DNA of 64,000 nucleotides from [Scytonema hofmanni] UTEX 2349 (GTDB lineage Bacteria > Cyanobacteriota > Cyanobacteriia > Cyanobacteriales > Nostocaceae): NCBI RefSeq assembly GCF_000582685.1, contig NZ_KK073768.1, positions 5,169,193 to 5,233,192 on the forward strand. Reading direction: 5' to 3'. This document shows positions 25,226 through 34,538 of this stretch, one piece after another. A program made the translations under genes and the position numbers. Under the pieces are notes generated by a model. The model made no database searches and had not been told where the DNA came from. It worked only from the letters and a program-made list of their open reading frames with translations. Position 1 is the stretch's first letter, and the number at the start of each line of letters is the position of its first letter.

Positions 25226-25627
25226 TTAAGCAGGAATTAACACAGTATCAATGACGTGAATGACACCGTTATCAGCAGCAACATCTGGTGTTGCAACGGT
25301 AGCATCATTTATTTTCACGCCATTAGAAGCGTCAATTTTCACATCACTTCCTTCAACTGTGGTGGCTGATTTTAGCTTAACCACGTCAGCAGCCAAGACT
25401 TTGCCGGAAACAACATGATAAGTCAGGATTTTCGTGAGTTTGGGAACATCCTTAAGTAGTGCGTCTACTGTGCCTGCTGGAAGCTTTGCGAATGCGGCAT
25501 CAGTAGGTGCAAAAACGGTGAACGGACCAGCGCCTTTAAGAGTATCTACCAAATTAGCAGCTTTGATTGCAGCAACTAGGGTACCAAAAGAACCTGCTTT
25601 TACAGCGGTATCAATTATGTCAGCCAA
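25226..25627 (-). CDS. fasciclin (FAS1) domain protein
   Basis: A single FAS1 domain of 133 residues. The H1 box FTVFAPTDAAFAKLP and H2 box GVIHVIDTVLIP are clear, joined by LTYHVVSGKVLAADV. It has no signal peptide, so it is a cytosolic or non-classical FAS1 protein, which is common in cyanobacteria. No ATG is available: TTG at 25627 is the start that fits the family N-terminus (ADIIDTAVKAG) and has an AGGT sequence before it. FAS1 domains mediate adhesion or ligand binding; the partner here is unknown. Cys is absent. Confidence 0.92.
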   Translation of the reverse strand: MADIIDTAVKAGSFGTLVAAIKAANLVDTLKGAGPFTVFAPTDAAFAKLPAGTVDALLKDVPKLTKILTYHVVSGKVLAADVVKLKSATTVEGSDVKIDASNGVKINDATVATPDVAADNGVIHVIDTVLIPA

Positions 25628-25854
25628 TTTTTTACCTAGTTTTGTGTAATCTACTAACCACTATAGACTAATTTTGGCAAAATAGTATTTACTGTTACAG
25701 ATTTGCCGAATCAATTTAATTAATTTTGCTAATAAATACATAGACTAGTTTATACATTCAAAATAATTTTAGATTTTAAGTGGATAAAGTGTCATAATTG
25801 TTAGTATCACCAGATGCGAATTCTCTCACTAAAACGTTTGAGTGTGTATAGACC

Positions 25855-26136
25855 ATGACAACTGATGCAAATTTAGTTCCCGAATTTGAAGAATTATTTA
25901 GACAAAAATTAAAGCTAAATAATTGTCGGCTGATTAAGAAAAGACAAGAGAATAATTATCAAATTACTACTCCAGCCAAAGACATTTTTTTACTGTCTTG
26001 GCACGATTTTCCCGACGTTAACTTGATATATCAGCCTGTAGGGGTACGCACAGAGCAAACTTTGGTTTATGAGCGGGCTATTCGTTCCCATCTTAGTTTT
26101 TGTCTAAATAGTATTCAGAATAAAGTTGCTTCTTGA
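25855..26136 (+). CDS. small hypothetical protein
   Basis: A 93-residue protein of unknown function, starting MTTDANLVPEFEELFRQKLK. It has RLIKKRQENNYQITTPAKDI and then DVNLIYQPVGVRTEQTLVYE. The composition is that of a small alpha/beta soluble protein with no membrane segment and a basic middle part. It is not recognised. It is divergent from the fasciclin gene, with an AT-rich 227-bp spacer that should hold both promoters. Confidence 0.65.
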   Translation: MTTDANLVPEFEELFRQKLKLNNCRLIKKRQENNYQITTPAKDIFLLSWHDFPDVNLIYQPVGVRTEQTLVYERAIRSHLSFCLNSIQNKVAS

Positions 26137-26193
26137 TTGCTATTATTAATAAACTTTCAAGAAAGACAAAGCAGTTATTCTAAAGGCACAGAT

Positions 26194-26949
26194 TCATGTC
26201 TGGGGCTTTTCAAACACCATTAGATGCTGCTGTGGTAGCAAGTTTTTGGTTTCGCGGTGAAGCAAACCAACAGCTTGCATTTCTTTTTTTACTTGTTTCT
26301 GAGTCATCTTGTGCAAAGCTTTAATCATGACAAAGGGATTTTCGCCCCGATATTCAACCAAAACAACTCTACCACCAGGTTTGAGGGCGCTGACAATTCC
26401 TTGCATGACTTCTAAGGGATATTCAAATTCGTGGTAAGCATCGACCATTATCGCCAAATCTACACTTTCAAGCGGTAGGTTGGGGTTATTCACCGTTGCT
26501 AAAATCGGTTCAACGTTGCTGATATTTTTATCTTTTTTCAAAGATTTAATAATATTTAACATTTCTGGCTGAATATCCACAGCAAACACCTTTCCTTTGG
26601 GAATTAAAGGTGCGATGCGAAAGCTTAAATAACCTGTACCTGCGCCAATGTCTGCAACGACATCGTTAGGCTTGAGGTCGATCGCATTTATAATCTTACT
26701 AGGCTGTTCTTCAGCCTCCCGGCTTGGTCTTTCTAGCCATGAGGCGCCGGTGTGTCCCATAACTTGGGCTATTTCTCGTCCTTGGTAGAATTTGCCGATC
26801 CCATCTGGGCTATGGACAGACTTTTGTTGATATGTTGCGGCTGGGGTAACTGCAATTGGTGACAGGGTAGGGTTAAGCAGCCAGAAGGACAGTATTAGTA
26901 GGATGCTTACCGTTAAAAGTACAAATTTATCTTTTAATTTAAGTTTCAT
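26194..26949 (-). CDS. SAM-dependent methyltransferase with N-terminal membrane anchor
   Basis: A 251-residue protein. Residues 8-27 (KFVLLTVSILLILSFWLLNP) form a signal anchor or signal peptide, so the enzyme probably faces the periplasm or lumen, or is membrane-tied; periplasmic SAM enzymes are unusual. The class I methyltransferase motif I is DVVADIGAGTGYLSFRIAP, motif II gives VFAVDIQPEM, and VDLAIMVDAYHEFEYP with LKPGGRVVLVEYRGE complete the fold. Another segment, GREIAQVMGHTGASWLERP, precedes motif I and is typical of a cyanobacterial and proteobacterial subgroup. The substrate is not known. Confidence 0.85.
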   Translation of the reverse strand: MKLKLKDKFVLLTVSILLILSFWLLNPTLSPIAVTPAATYQQKSVHSPDGIGKFYQGREIAQVMGHTGASWLERPSREAEEQPSKIINAIDLKPNDVVADIGAGTGYLSFRIAPLIPKGKVFAVDIQPEMLNIIKSLKKDKNISNVEPILATVNNPNLPLESVDLAIMVDAYHEFEYPLEVMQGIVSALKPGGRVVLVEYRGENPFVMIKALHKMTQKQVKKEMQAVGLLHRETKNLLPQQHLMVFEKPQT

Positions 26950-27001
26950 TATCTGATATCATGCCCGTTTAATTAACAGTAACAAAAACGTCGCATCCCT
27001 C

Positions 27002-27028
27002 GTAGAGACGTTCCAGTGGAACGTCTCT
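27002..27028. repeat. GTAGAGACGTTCC palindrome
   Basis: TAGAGACGTTCCAG/TGGAACGTCTCT palindrome ending 2 bp before the stop codon of the metallophosphoesterase gene. The left neighbour ATATCATGCCCGTTTAATTA matches blocks at 13786 and 44120. Confidence 0.75.
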
Positions 27029-27601
27029 TTTAAATTACAAACGCCTCCAAAGCGCGATCGCACCAATTTTCTCCAACGCGCTCGGTGACAAACGGTCTAA
27101 TGATAAACTTGGGTGGGGAACCGGATTGTACATCAATTCGCACGAATGAGTAAGCCATTCGACTGTGTAGTTCGTAGTCTTCGCGACCAACAAAAAGTAA
27201 CGAATCCGCAATTTTCCGGCTAGGACTGCCGTCAATGTCCTCAAAAGTTTCCATCAATTCTGTTCCCTCTTGGCGTTGGCGACGGGGAAAATGACCGCTA
27301 CCACCACTAATAATGCAGTTGATGTGCGAGTCTGCGTATCCAGTATCAGCGGTGCGGAGATATTCAAAGCAGTGGGCGTGACCGTTTAAAATTAAATCGA
27401 CTATGGAACGTCCTTGAGTCAGGGAACCAACTTGCAGGGCAACCGCATCAAAACAAGCACGCAAGTGACGACGCACCGCTAATGTTTCTGCTTGATGCCA
27501 TTTACTGTTTTCAGTAACGTAGGGCGGATGGTGAAAATAAATTATACGTCCGCGCACGTCTGAAGTATGCCAAGATTCAATTAATCTTTGTTTTAACCAT
27601 T

Positions 27602-28744
27602 AGACATCTCCGAAAAATACTAATACCTTTCTATGACTGGCTTTCAACGGGCGATCGCCAATTGCAAATATCAGCCACTCTCAACGCTAAAATCAGGGTT
27701 TGAGACAGTTTATGTCGATAATAAGGCAAAAGTAAGTACCTATGTGCGCTAATCATAAGCAGGAAAAATAGCAGTATTTTATATTCAAAATACTAAGGTT
27801 CCTATTCGGAATCTTACAAGTCCACATATCGTCATGATTATTTTTTCATATTTACTTGGATTTAATCTAAATCTTTCCGAAGCGACTCTAAATATCTTAA
27901 TCATACGAATTAAATGTTCGACAAATATTCTTTCAGAGGCTAGTTCTTTATTTTTCAATTTTTGTGACAATGTCAATTCTCCTTTTTTTGGTTTTTTGGT
28001 CGGAACTTTAATTGATGGTTCTCCTTCATAACCTTTATCTCCTTGAAATTTTTGATTTTTATTAAAGCTTTTTTTTCCTTGCCTAAACAAAGTTATGTCA
28101 CTTTTTGGTCCTGCTTGTCCCGCAATTATATCAACAATATCTTTCCCATCAGGTAGAACAGTAATTTGGTTTTTAAATGTATGATTTTTCTTCTTACCAG
28201 AGTAATACTTTTTTTGCTCTTTATACTCTTCCGGTCTCTCTCTAGGCTGTTCGGCGCTATCCACTATAAGTTCATAATCGGTTAAAATTTCTTGCACTAT
28301 CTCATAGTCACTTGCGTTTTTTTTTACTTGTTCAAGTAAACTTGATGGTAATAGTTCCTGTAACAGGGGAAACCAGTAATTAAATGTATCGTTGGCGGTT
28401 GATTCACTCACTCCAAACTGTATACCTAATAATTGAAACGTTGTCAGATGTCTTAAATACGTCAAAGTTAAAAGAATTTGGTCTTCGTTAGATAATTTTA
28501 CTTTCCGACCACCACCTTTATTTATAATTCTAATTTTCTCAACTTCTATTTTCTGTTGCTTTTCAGTGTGTAAGGCGATCGCCTGTTTTATTAGTTGTTC
28601 TAGTTGCTCATATTTTACACCTATTAATCGCTGTGTTTCTTGGGGGTTGTCTTGAATATAACTCAGTATGCCACTCATGTTTTTGTTGGAAAAAGAGAAT
28701 TTTATACTCTTTTACCAGAAAATGATTCTATTTTGGAGATGTCT
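27602..28744 (-). mobile_element. IS5-family insertion sequence (ISL2-like), complete
   Basis: 1143 bp bounded by inverted ends AGACATCTCC (perfect for ten bases, imperfect beyond) and flanked by the direct 3-bp repeat ATT at 27599-27601 and 28745-28747. The target ANT/AAT triplet and the one-frame transposase fit the ISL2 group of the IS5 family. The element is inside the metallophosphoesterase gene and reads in the same direction. It looks intact and recent. Confidence 0.88.
27785..28678 (-). CDS. IS5-family DDE transposase
   Basis: A 297-residue transposase. The N-terminal helix-turn-helix (LTYLRHLTTFQLLGIQFGVS, then ESTANDTFNYWFPLLQEL) is the HTH_Tnp_4 type. The DDE residues sit in LIVDSAEQPRERP (first Asp), FQGDKGYEGEPS (second Asp) and the segment SERIFVEHLIRMIKIF (Glu), with the Y-(2)-R-(3)-E type helix after it. 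The length is complete for the group, with no stop or frameshift, so the enzyme may be active. It fills the 1143-bp element and is read from its own promoter or from the host gene. Confidence 0.9.
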   Translation of the reverse strand: MSGILSYIQDNPQETQRLIGVKYEQLEQLIKQAIALHTEKQQKIEVEKIRIINKGGGRKVKLSNEDQILLTLTYLRHLTTFQLLGIQFGVSESTANDTFNYWFPLLQELLPSSLLEQVKKNASDYEIVQEILTDYELIVDSAEQPRERPEEYKEQKKYYSGKKKNHTFKNQITVLPDGKDIVDIIAGQAGPKSDITLFRQGKKSFNKNQKFQGDKGYEGEPSIKVPTKKPKKGELTLSQKLKNKELASERIFVEHLIRMIKIFRVASERFRLNPSKYEKIIMTICGLVRFRIGTLVF

Positions 28745-29905
28745 ATTCGAGTTGTTCAAAGTCGATAGCAGACGGTTTGTCAGATGTGAGTTGTTTCTCA
28801 ATGTCAAGTTTGATTTGGCTGATTTCCTCTAACTTGGCACTGAGTTCATCAAGTTGTTCTGCTTGTTTGGGGATATCTGGATTCAGGCGATTGCATATTC
28901 TCAAAATCTCTGATTCTTCTTGGTCTATCTCCCGCCGACGTTTTTCTAATTCGCGCCGATTAATTTCCCCTTCTTTGGTTGCCGGCAGCGGTAATGGTTC
29001 ATTAAAAGTATTCGAGTCGAGAGCAAAAAAGTCAATACCGCCGTAACGAAACGTATAATAACGGTTGGGCAAGCGGGTAAAATGTCCGGGTTGATAACGC
29101 AAACATCGCCCGGTGTCACTTTTTGCCGTATAATGAGTGTCGAGGTGACGTTCTAATTCTTTAGGAGAAGCGATCGCATTCAAATAATCAAGAAATGCTT
29201 TTGCATAAGCATTGCCTTGATAGGAACCATGCCAGCCAATCTCCATATCTGAATGGCGTAACATACGACGTAGGGGTTGCATTGTCCCTGTCAGCAAGCG
29301 ATACATCAACGGTACATCGTAGTAATCGTGATTGCCAAGGACAGGTAATATTGGTAAATTAAAGACCATGCGATCGTAACGAATGTTTTTAGGATTCTCG
29401 CCACCCTGCAAAAACTCGCGGTAAGGCTCAATAAAGTTTGAGGAATAATACTCTTGGGAACCCACCGTATAAATTACATCCCCCGTATGCAAGACAAAGC
29501 GGCAAGAATCGCGATGAAGAAGCATTAATTCGGCAATTTTACGTTGAGGATGTTCGCCATAATGGGACTTTGTGCCAGTATCACCGATAACCATAAAAGA
29601 AAATTCTGGGCTATCGTCTCTACCGTCATCCAAAACCATGCTAGTTTGGTCAATTAAGCGTGAGATAATACTGGAATGATTCCATCGCACTCGTTCCTTC
29701 ATCTTTTGGATTTTCACTAGAATCGGTGGATCGAATATTAATTTCACTCTAGTTAGTCTCCTTGTAACGCGATCGCTTTCACTAATTCATCAAACAGCAT
29801 ATTCGCAACTTTTGCCATAAGTCTACGTTACCCCACACCCTTATCTCAAAATTATGCTTTAGATGTGTCTCCGCTACCAAGGCTGTTTCGCTGTGCCGTA
29901 CAAGA

Positions 29906-30014
29906 TACAGCAAATTTCACTCCTTAGGAAGTACATGCCTAAAACCCCTCTCCTTGTAGAGACGTAGCATTGCTACGTCTCTACGTGTATTTAATAACAA
30001 CGCAATCTGCTGTA
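29906..30014. repeat. TACAGCA-bounded composite repeat with palindrome
   Basis: 109 bp from TACAGCA to TGCTGTA with a TAGAGACGTAGCA/TGCTACGTCTCTA palindrome at 29957-29984 and the left arm CCTTAGGAAGTACATGCC. Located in the 330-bp spacer between the divergent metallophosphoesterase and AAA ATPase genes. Same layout as 38397-38503. Confidence 0.7.
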
Positions 30015-30077
30015 ATTCTGAAGTTGTTATTGTAAAGTGATAATAAAAGTAAAATCTGAAAGTTTTTGGAGTTGATT

Positions 30078-31322
30078 ATGCTAAAGCAACTCATTTTAGA
30101 AAATTGGAAAAGTTTCCGTTACGCAGAACTTCCAATTGATCAATTAACTGTGCTTATTGGTACAAATGCCAGCGGCAAATCTAATGTAGTTGAAGCTTTG
30201 GAATTTTTACAAAGAATAATTAGAGGTGAAGATATTGAGGCTGCTTTAGCAGGAGATAAAACATTTCCATCTATTCGCGGTGGTGTAGAATGGGCTGCCC
30301 TTAAACCGAAAACTCAATTTACATTAAAGGCACTAGTTCAAGGTAAAGATGAGAAAACGGATTATCTTTACAGTATCACAGTACAAACAAAACCATTTAT
30401 TCAGGTTTTGGATGAATATATTACTCGCCAAAAAAATACTGTTCCTAATCCACAAACAAATAATCAAAATTACTTGCTTAGATTTACTTTAGGCTCAAAT
30501 GGAATACCAAGTATTTCCGCAATTTTTACAAATGAAAAAACAAAAATTCCTTTAACCAAAAGGTTTCACCATCGAGGTTCAATTTTAAATGATTTAAGAG
30601 TGATTAATTTTTCCGAACACATAAGCAATGAAATTAATACAGTTCTTCAGTCAATCGAAAATATTTTTGTTCTAAATCCAATTGCTTCTAAAATGCGGGA
30701 TTATTCCCGACTTTCTGAGAGCATTGAAAGTGACGCATCTAATATTGCTGGTGTATTAGCAGGATTGCCGGATGCAGAAAAATCTGATGTAGAATTAACT
30801 CTATCTACATACGTGAAAGATTTACCTGAAAAAGATATTCAAAGAATCTGGGCAGAAAAGGTAGGCAGATTTGGTACAGATGCCATGCTTTACTGTGAGG
30901 AACTTTGGAAACCTGGTTATACCATAGAAATTGACGCTAGAAGTATGTCGGATGGAACTTTAAGATTTATCGCAATTCTTGCAGCACTACTAACCCGACC
31001 AGAAGGTAGTCAACTAATAATTGAAGAAATAGATAATGGTCTTCATCCTTCTCGCGCAGAATTGCTAGTAAAAATGCTGCGAGAGATTGGCACCAAAAGA
31101 AAAATCGATATTTTAATTACCACCCATAACCCAGCTTTGCTTGATGCTTTGGGACCAGAGATAGTGCAATTTGTGGTTATTGCACATCGCGATTCGGAAA
31201 CTGGAGAAAGTAAGCTGACTCTTTTAGAAGACATTGATAACCTTCCTAAATTACTGGCATCAGGTACATTAGGTAAACTAGCAACTAAGGGTGCTATTGA
31301 AAGAAGCCTTGCTGCTACTTAA
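30078..31322 (+). CDS. AAA15/OLD-like ATP-binding protein
   Basis: A 414-residue ABC-type ATPase of the AAA15/RecF-like class. The N-terminus MLKQLILENWKSFRYAEL is the usual lobe I strand; Walker A is IGTNASGKSNVVEALEFL; an ABC signature-like segment is SMSDGTLRFIAILAALL; Walker B is QLIIEEIDNGLHPSRAELLV, with the conserved ITTHNPALLDAL after it. No TOPRIM nuclease domain follows, unlike OLD. The ATG at 30078 follows a GGAG site; an upstream TTG is also in frame. It is 8 bp ahead of a PIN-like nuclease gene with which it must form an operon. Such ATPase/nuclease pairs are common in phage defence; that function is inferred here. Confidence 0.9.
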   Translation: MLKQLILENWKSFRYAELPIDQLTVLIGTNASGKSNVVEALEFLQRIIRGEDIEAALAGDKTFPSIRGGVEWAALKPKTQFTLKALVQGKDEKTDYLYSITVQTKPFIQVLDEYITRQKNTVPNPQTNNQNYLLRFTLGSNGIPSISAIFTNEKTKIPLTKRFHHRGSILNDLRVINFSEHISNEINTVLQSIENIFVLNPIASKMRDYSRLSESIESDASNIAGVLAGLPDAEKSDVELTLSTYVKDLPEKDIQRIWAEKVGRFGTDAMLYCEELWKPGYTIEIDARSMSDGTLRFIAILAALLTRPEGSQLIIEEIDNGLHPSRAELLVKMLREIGTKRKIDILITTHNPALLDALGPEIVQFVVIAHRDSETGESKLTLLEDIDNLPKLLASGTLGKLATKGAIERSLAAT

Positions 31323-31330
31323 TATCCGCA

Positions 31331-31846
31331 ATGAAGAAAGTTCTTATTATTGATACGTCTATACTATGCGTTTATTTGGAAGTTGCTGGTAAAGATACTT
31401 GTGGAAACGATAATAATAAGTGGAATAAAAAGCGAGTTGATGCGCTTTTGCAAAAAGAAGAACAAGAATCGACAACTTTTGTACTACCTTTGGCGGCTAT
31501 TATAGAAACTGGTAATCACATTTCCCAAGCTAAATCAAAGCGATATGAAATGGCTCAAGCTTTAGCTGAATTGATGATGAAAGCAGCGGACGCAATAACA
31601 CCTTGGGCTGCTTTTACTGAACAGTCGGAATTTTGGGACGCAGAAGGACTGAAAAAGTTAGCGGTTGAATGGTCTAAATTGGCTGTGCAACAGATTTCTA
31701 TCGGGGATGCCACAATCAAAACTGTAGCGGAGTACTATGCCAAAAGCGGTTTTCAGGTGGAAATTCTCACGGGTGATGATGGACTCAAAGCATATCAGCC
31801 ATCTACCCCAGCGCCGACACCTCGGCGAAAGATGAATAAACTTTGA
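31331..31846 (+). CDS. PIN-like nuclease partner of the AAA ATPase
   Basis: A 171-residue protein with PIN-fold marks: the first Asp in KVLIIDTSILCVYL, a Glu in LPLAAIIETGNHIS, an Asp in QQISIGDATIKTVAEYYAKS and the last acids in VEILTGDDGLKAYQP. The middle has extra helices (NKWNKKRVDALLQKEEQEST) not found in short VapC toxins. PIN domains cut RNA or single-stranded nucleic acid with Mg2+. It lies only 8 bp after the AAA15 ATPase gene, so the two are co-transcribed and probably act together, the ATPase sensing or gating and this protein cutting. The pair does not match a toxin-antitoxin layout; there is no small antitoxin. Confidence 0.8.
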   Translation: MKKVLIIDTSILCVYLEVAGKDTCGNDNNKWNKKRVDALLQKEEQESTTFVLPLAAIIETGNHISQAKSKRYEMAQALAELMMKAADAITPWAAFTEQSEFWDAEGLKKLAVEWSKLAVQQISIGDATIKTVAEYYAKSGFQVEILTGDDGLKAYQPSTPAPTPRRKMNKL

Positions 31847-31920
31847 GCAATGTGCATTCCCAACTAACAACAGGTTATCATTAATTACTGTGCAATTTCC
31901 GTGCGTATAACTAAGCATCT

Positions 31921-34536
31921 ATGACTGCTTCTCACTCTGCAACCCCATCCAGCAAACACGATGCCAGTACATTTATCTCTGACCATCGAGCGGTGGATCG
32001 GAGTAAGCTCAGTCAAATGTACCAGCATTATATAGAGACGAAGGAAAAATATCCTCACGCGATGTTACTGTATCGGGTCGGAGATTTTTTTGAATGTTAC
32101 TTTGAAGATGCGGTGACGCTAGCGCAGCAGTTAGAACTTGTCCTGACGAGCAAGCAAGCTGGAGAACAAGGACGAGTGGCAATGTCTGGTGTACCGCATC
32201 ACTCTTGGGAACGCTACGCGACGCTGCTGGTGGAAAAAGGCTACGCTGTGGTAATATGCGACCAAGTGGAAGATGCTGCGGAAGCTGCTGGAAGGTTGGT
32301 ACGTCGGGAAATTACCCGCATCCTTACCCCCGGTACTTTGTTGGAAGATGGAATGTTGAAAGCAAGTCGCAATAATTACCTTGCCGCTGTGGTAATTGCT
32401 GGGGAACATTGGGGTTTGGCTTACGCAGATATATCAACTGGGGAATTTCTCACAACCCAAGCCAGTAATTTAGAACATCTGACACAAGAGTTAATGCGCT
32501 TGCAACCTTCAGAAGTGCTAATTCCGACAAATGCGCCAGATTTGGGTAGTTTACTGCGTCCTGGGGAAAAATCGGAATATCTGCCAGAATGTTTGCCACC
32601 TTCATTTTGTTATGCTTTGCGATCGCAAGTTCCATTTTCTCAAGGTGAAGCAAGAGCCAAATTATTACATAAATTCAAAGTGCGATCGCTTGAAGGTTTA
32701 GGTTGCGATCATCTTCCCCTCGCAGTTCGTGCTGCTGGTGGTCTTTTAGAATACCTCGAAGATACTCAAAAAGAACATCCGGTTTTCCTACAAGCTTTAC
32801 GCACATATACAATTACTGATTATTTAATTGTTGACAATCAAACTCGCCGTAACCTGGAAATTACGCAAACCGTCCGCGATGGCACCTTTCATGGTTCTTT
32901 ACTTTGGGCGTTGGATAGAACCAGTACGGCGATGGGTGGACGCGCTTTGAGAAGATGGTTGTTGCAACCCCTACTCGATATTAAAGGCATTCGAGCGCGG
33001 CAAGATACCATCGCAGAGTTAATCGAAAATACACCTCTGCGTAAAGAATTGCGGCAATTGTTACGTCAAATTTATGACTTGGAACGATTGACGGGACGCG
33101 CCGGTTCTGGTACGGCAAATGCGCGAGATTTGGTGGCTTTGGCTGATTCTTTAGCTCGTTTACCAGATTTAGCAAGCTTGGTGGCTGATACGCATTCTCC
33201 CTTTTTGAAAGCTTTGCAGAAAGTGCCGCCTGTTTTGTCAGAGTTGGCAGAAAAGTTACACGCACATTTGGTGGAGTCACCACCGATATATTTAACTGAA
33301 GGTGGGTTGATTCGTCAAGGTGTGAATGCTCTATTGGATGAGCAAAAAATCACTGTGGAAAGCGATCGGCAATGGATTGCTAATTTGGAAGTTGACGAAA
33401 GAGCAAAGACGGGAATTCCCACGCTGAAGGTAGGTTTTAATAAGACTTTTGGATATTATATTAGTATTTCTCGTGCTAAGGCGGATTCTGTCCCTAGTAA
33501 CTATATCCGCAAGCAAACCCTGACGAATGAGGAACGTTACATTACCCCGGAGTTGAAGGAACGAGAAGCAAGAATTCTCACGGCACGAGATGATTTAAAT
33601 CAGTTGGAATATGAGATTTTTACAGCTTTGCGTGATGAGGTGGGGACACATGCAGAGGTAATTCGCATTCTTTCCCGTGCGGTAGCAGCAGCAGATGTGT
33701 TGTGCGGTTTGGCTGAGTTGGGTGTACATCAAGGTTTCTGTCGTCCAGAGATGGTTGCAGGAAGGGAGATTTTGATTGTGGATGGGCGTCATCCGGTGGT
33801 GGAACAGTCTTTGCCTGCTGGGTTTTTTGTGCCGAATTCGACGCAGCTTGGAGGAACGAACCGCGAAGGCACGAAGGACACGAAGGAGGAAGACAAGGGG
33901 AATTCTTCTCCCTCTCCCCATCCTGATTTAATCATTCTTACGGGTCCGAATGCGAGTGGTAAGAGTTGTTATTTGAGGCAGGTGGGCTTAATACAACTTA
34001 TGGCGCAAATTGGTAGTTTTGTGCCGGCTTATGAAGCTAAGTTGGGAGTGTGCGATCGCATTTTTACGCGGGTAGGTGCGGTGGATGATTTGGCGACGGG
34101 TCAATCTACTTTTATGGTGGAGATGAATGAAACGGCGAATATTCTTAATCATGCGACTTCGCGATCGCTTGTATTGTTAGATGAAATTGGACGGGGTACG
34201 GCGACTTTTGACGGTCTTTCCATTGCTTGGGCGGTGGCGGAATATTTAGCGGTGGATATTCGAGCGCGATCAATTTTTGCTACACATTACCATGAGTTGA
34301 ATGAGTTAGCGACAATGTTACCGAATGTTGCTAATTATCAGGTAACGGTGAAGGAGTTACCCGACCAAATTATCTTTTTGCATCAAGTTCAGCCAGGAGG
34401 CGCTGATAAGTCTTATGGTATTGAAGCGGGAAGATTAGCTGGTTTACCTGCGGTGGTGATTCAACGGGCAAAACAAGTAATGGGGCAGATTGAAAAGCAT
34501 AGTAAGATTGCGATGGGTTTGCAAAACTTGGATTAA
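31921..34536 (+). CDS. mutS: DNA mismatch repair protein MutS
   Basis: An 871-residue mismatch sensor. Domain I has MLLYRVGDFFECYFEDAV, the mismatch-binding F-x-E motif region; connector and lever domains follow; the ATPase domain has Walker A LTGPNASGKSCYLRQ, the Walker B segment SRSLVLLDEIGRGTATFDGL and IFATHYHELNEL. The helix-turn-helix end DKSYGIEAGRLAGLPAVVI is intact. About 23 residues just before Walker A (GGTNREGTKDTKEEDKGN, then SSPSPHP) are low-complexity and come from a short intergenic repeat (see the finding). It is monocistronic and located downstream of the AAA/PIN pair by 74 bp, in the same direction. Confidence 0.96.
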   Translation: MTASHSATPSSKHDASTFISDHRAVDRSKLSQMYQHYIETKEKYPHAMLLYRVGDFFECYFEDAVTLAQQLELVLTSKQAGEQGRVAMSGVPHHSWERYATLLVEKGYAVVICDQVEDAAEAAGRLVRREITRILTPGTLLEDGMLKASRNNYLAAVVIAGEHWGLAYADISTGEFLTTQASNLEHLTQELMRLQPSEVLIPTNAPDLGSLLRPGEKSEYLPECLPPSFCYALRSQVPFSQGEARAKLLHKFKVRSLEGLGCDHLPLAVRAAGGLLEYLEDTQKEHPVFLQALRTYTITDYLIVDNQTRRNLEITQTVRDGTFHGSLLWALDRTSTAMGGRALRRWLLQPLLDIKGIRARQDTIAELIENTPLRKELRQLLRQIYDLERLTGRAGSGTANARDLVALADSLARLPDLASLVADTHSPFLKALQKVPPVLSELAEKLHAHLVESPPIYLTEGGLIRQGVNALLDEQKITVESDRQWIANLEVDERAKTGIPTLKVGFNKTFGYYISISRAKADSVPSNYIRKQTLTNEERYITPELKEREARILTARDDLNQLEYEIFTALRDEVGTHAEVIRILSRAVAAADVLCGLAELGVHQGFCRPEMVAGREILIVDGRHPVVEQSLPAGFFVPNSTQLGGTNREGTKDTKEEDKGNSSPSPHPDLIILTGPNASGKSCYLRQVGLIQLMAQIGSFVPAYEAKLGVCDRIFTRVGAVDDLATGQSTFMVEMNETANILNHATSRSLVLLDEIGRGTATFDGLSIAWAVAEYLAVDIRARSIFATHYHELNELATMLPNVANYQVTVKELPDQIIFLHQVQPGGADKSYGIEAGRLAGLPAVVIQRAKQVMGQIEKHSKIAMGLQNLD
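33853..33922 (+). repeat. repeat-derived in-frame insertion in mutS
   Basis: The stretch with GAACCGCGAAGGCACGAAGG, then ACACGAAGGAGGAAGA, is a type of short repeat common between cyanobacterial genes. Here it is translated (TNREGTKDTKEEDKG) between the lever/clamp part and the ATPase domain of MutS, keeping the frame. Confidence 0.65.
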
Positions 34537-34538
34537 CT

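Larger units (their letters stand above)
27030..29747 (-). pseudogene. metallophosphoesterase interrupted by an IS element
   Basis: Two reading frames, 28743-29747 (N-terminal) and 27030-27557 (C-terminal), are halves of one calcineurin-like phosphoesterase of about 523 residues. The N-part has FSFMVIGDTGTKS, FVLHTGDVIYTVG and LPVLGNHDYYD, which supply the first metal ligands; the C-part has IIYFHHPPY and LILNGHAHCFEYL with the last His ligands. Joining the sequence after removal of 27602-28744 and one copy of the 3-bp ATT duplication gives a continuous frame (FEQLE then WLKQRLIESWHTSD). The start is GTG at 29747, with AAGGAG 10 bp upstream. Neither half has the full metal site, so the gene should be inactive unless the element excises. 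Confidence 0.88.
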
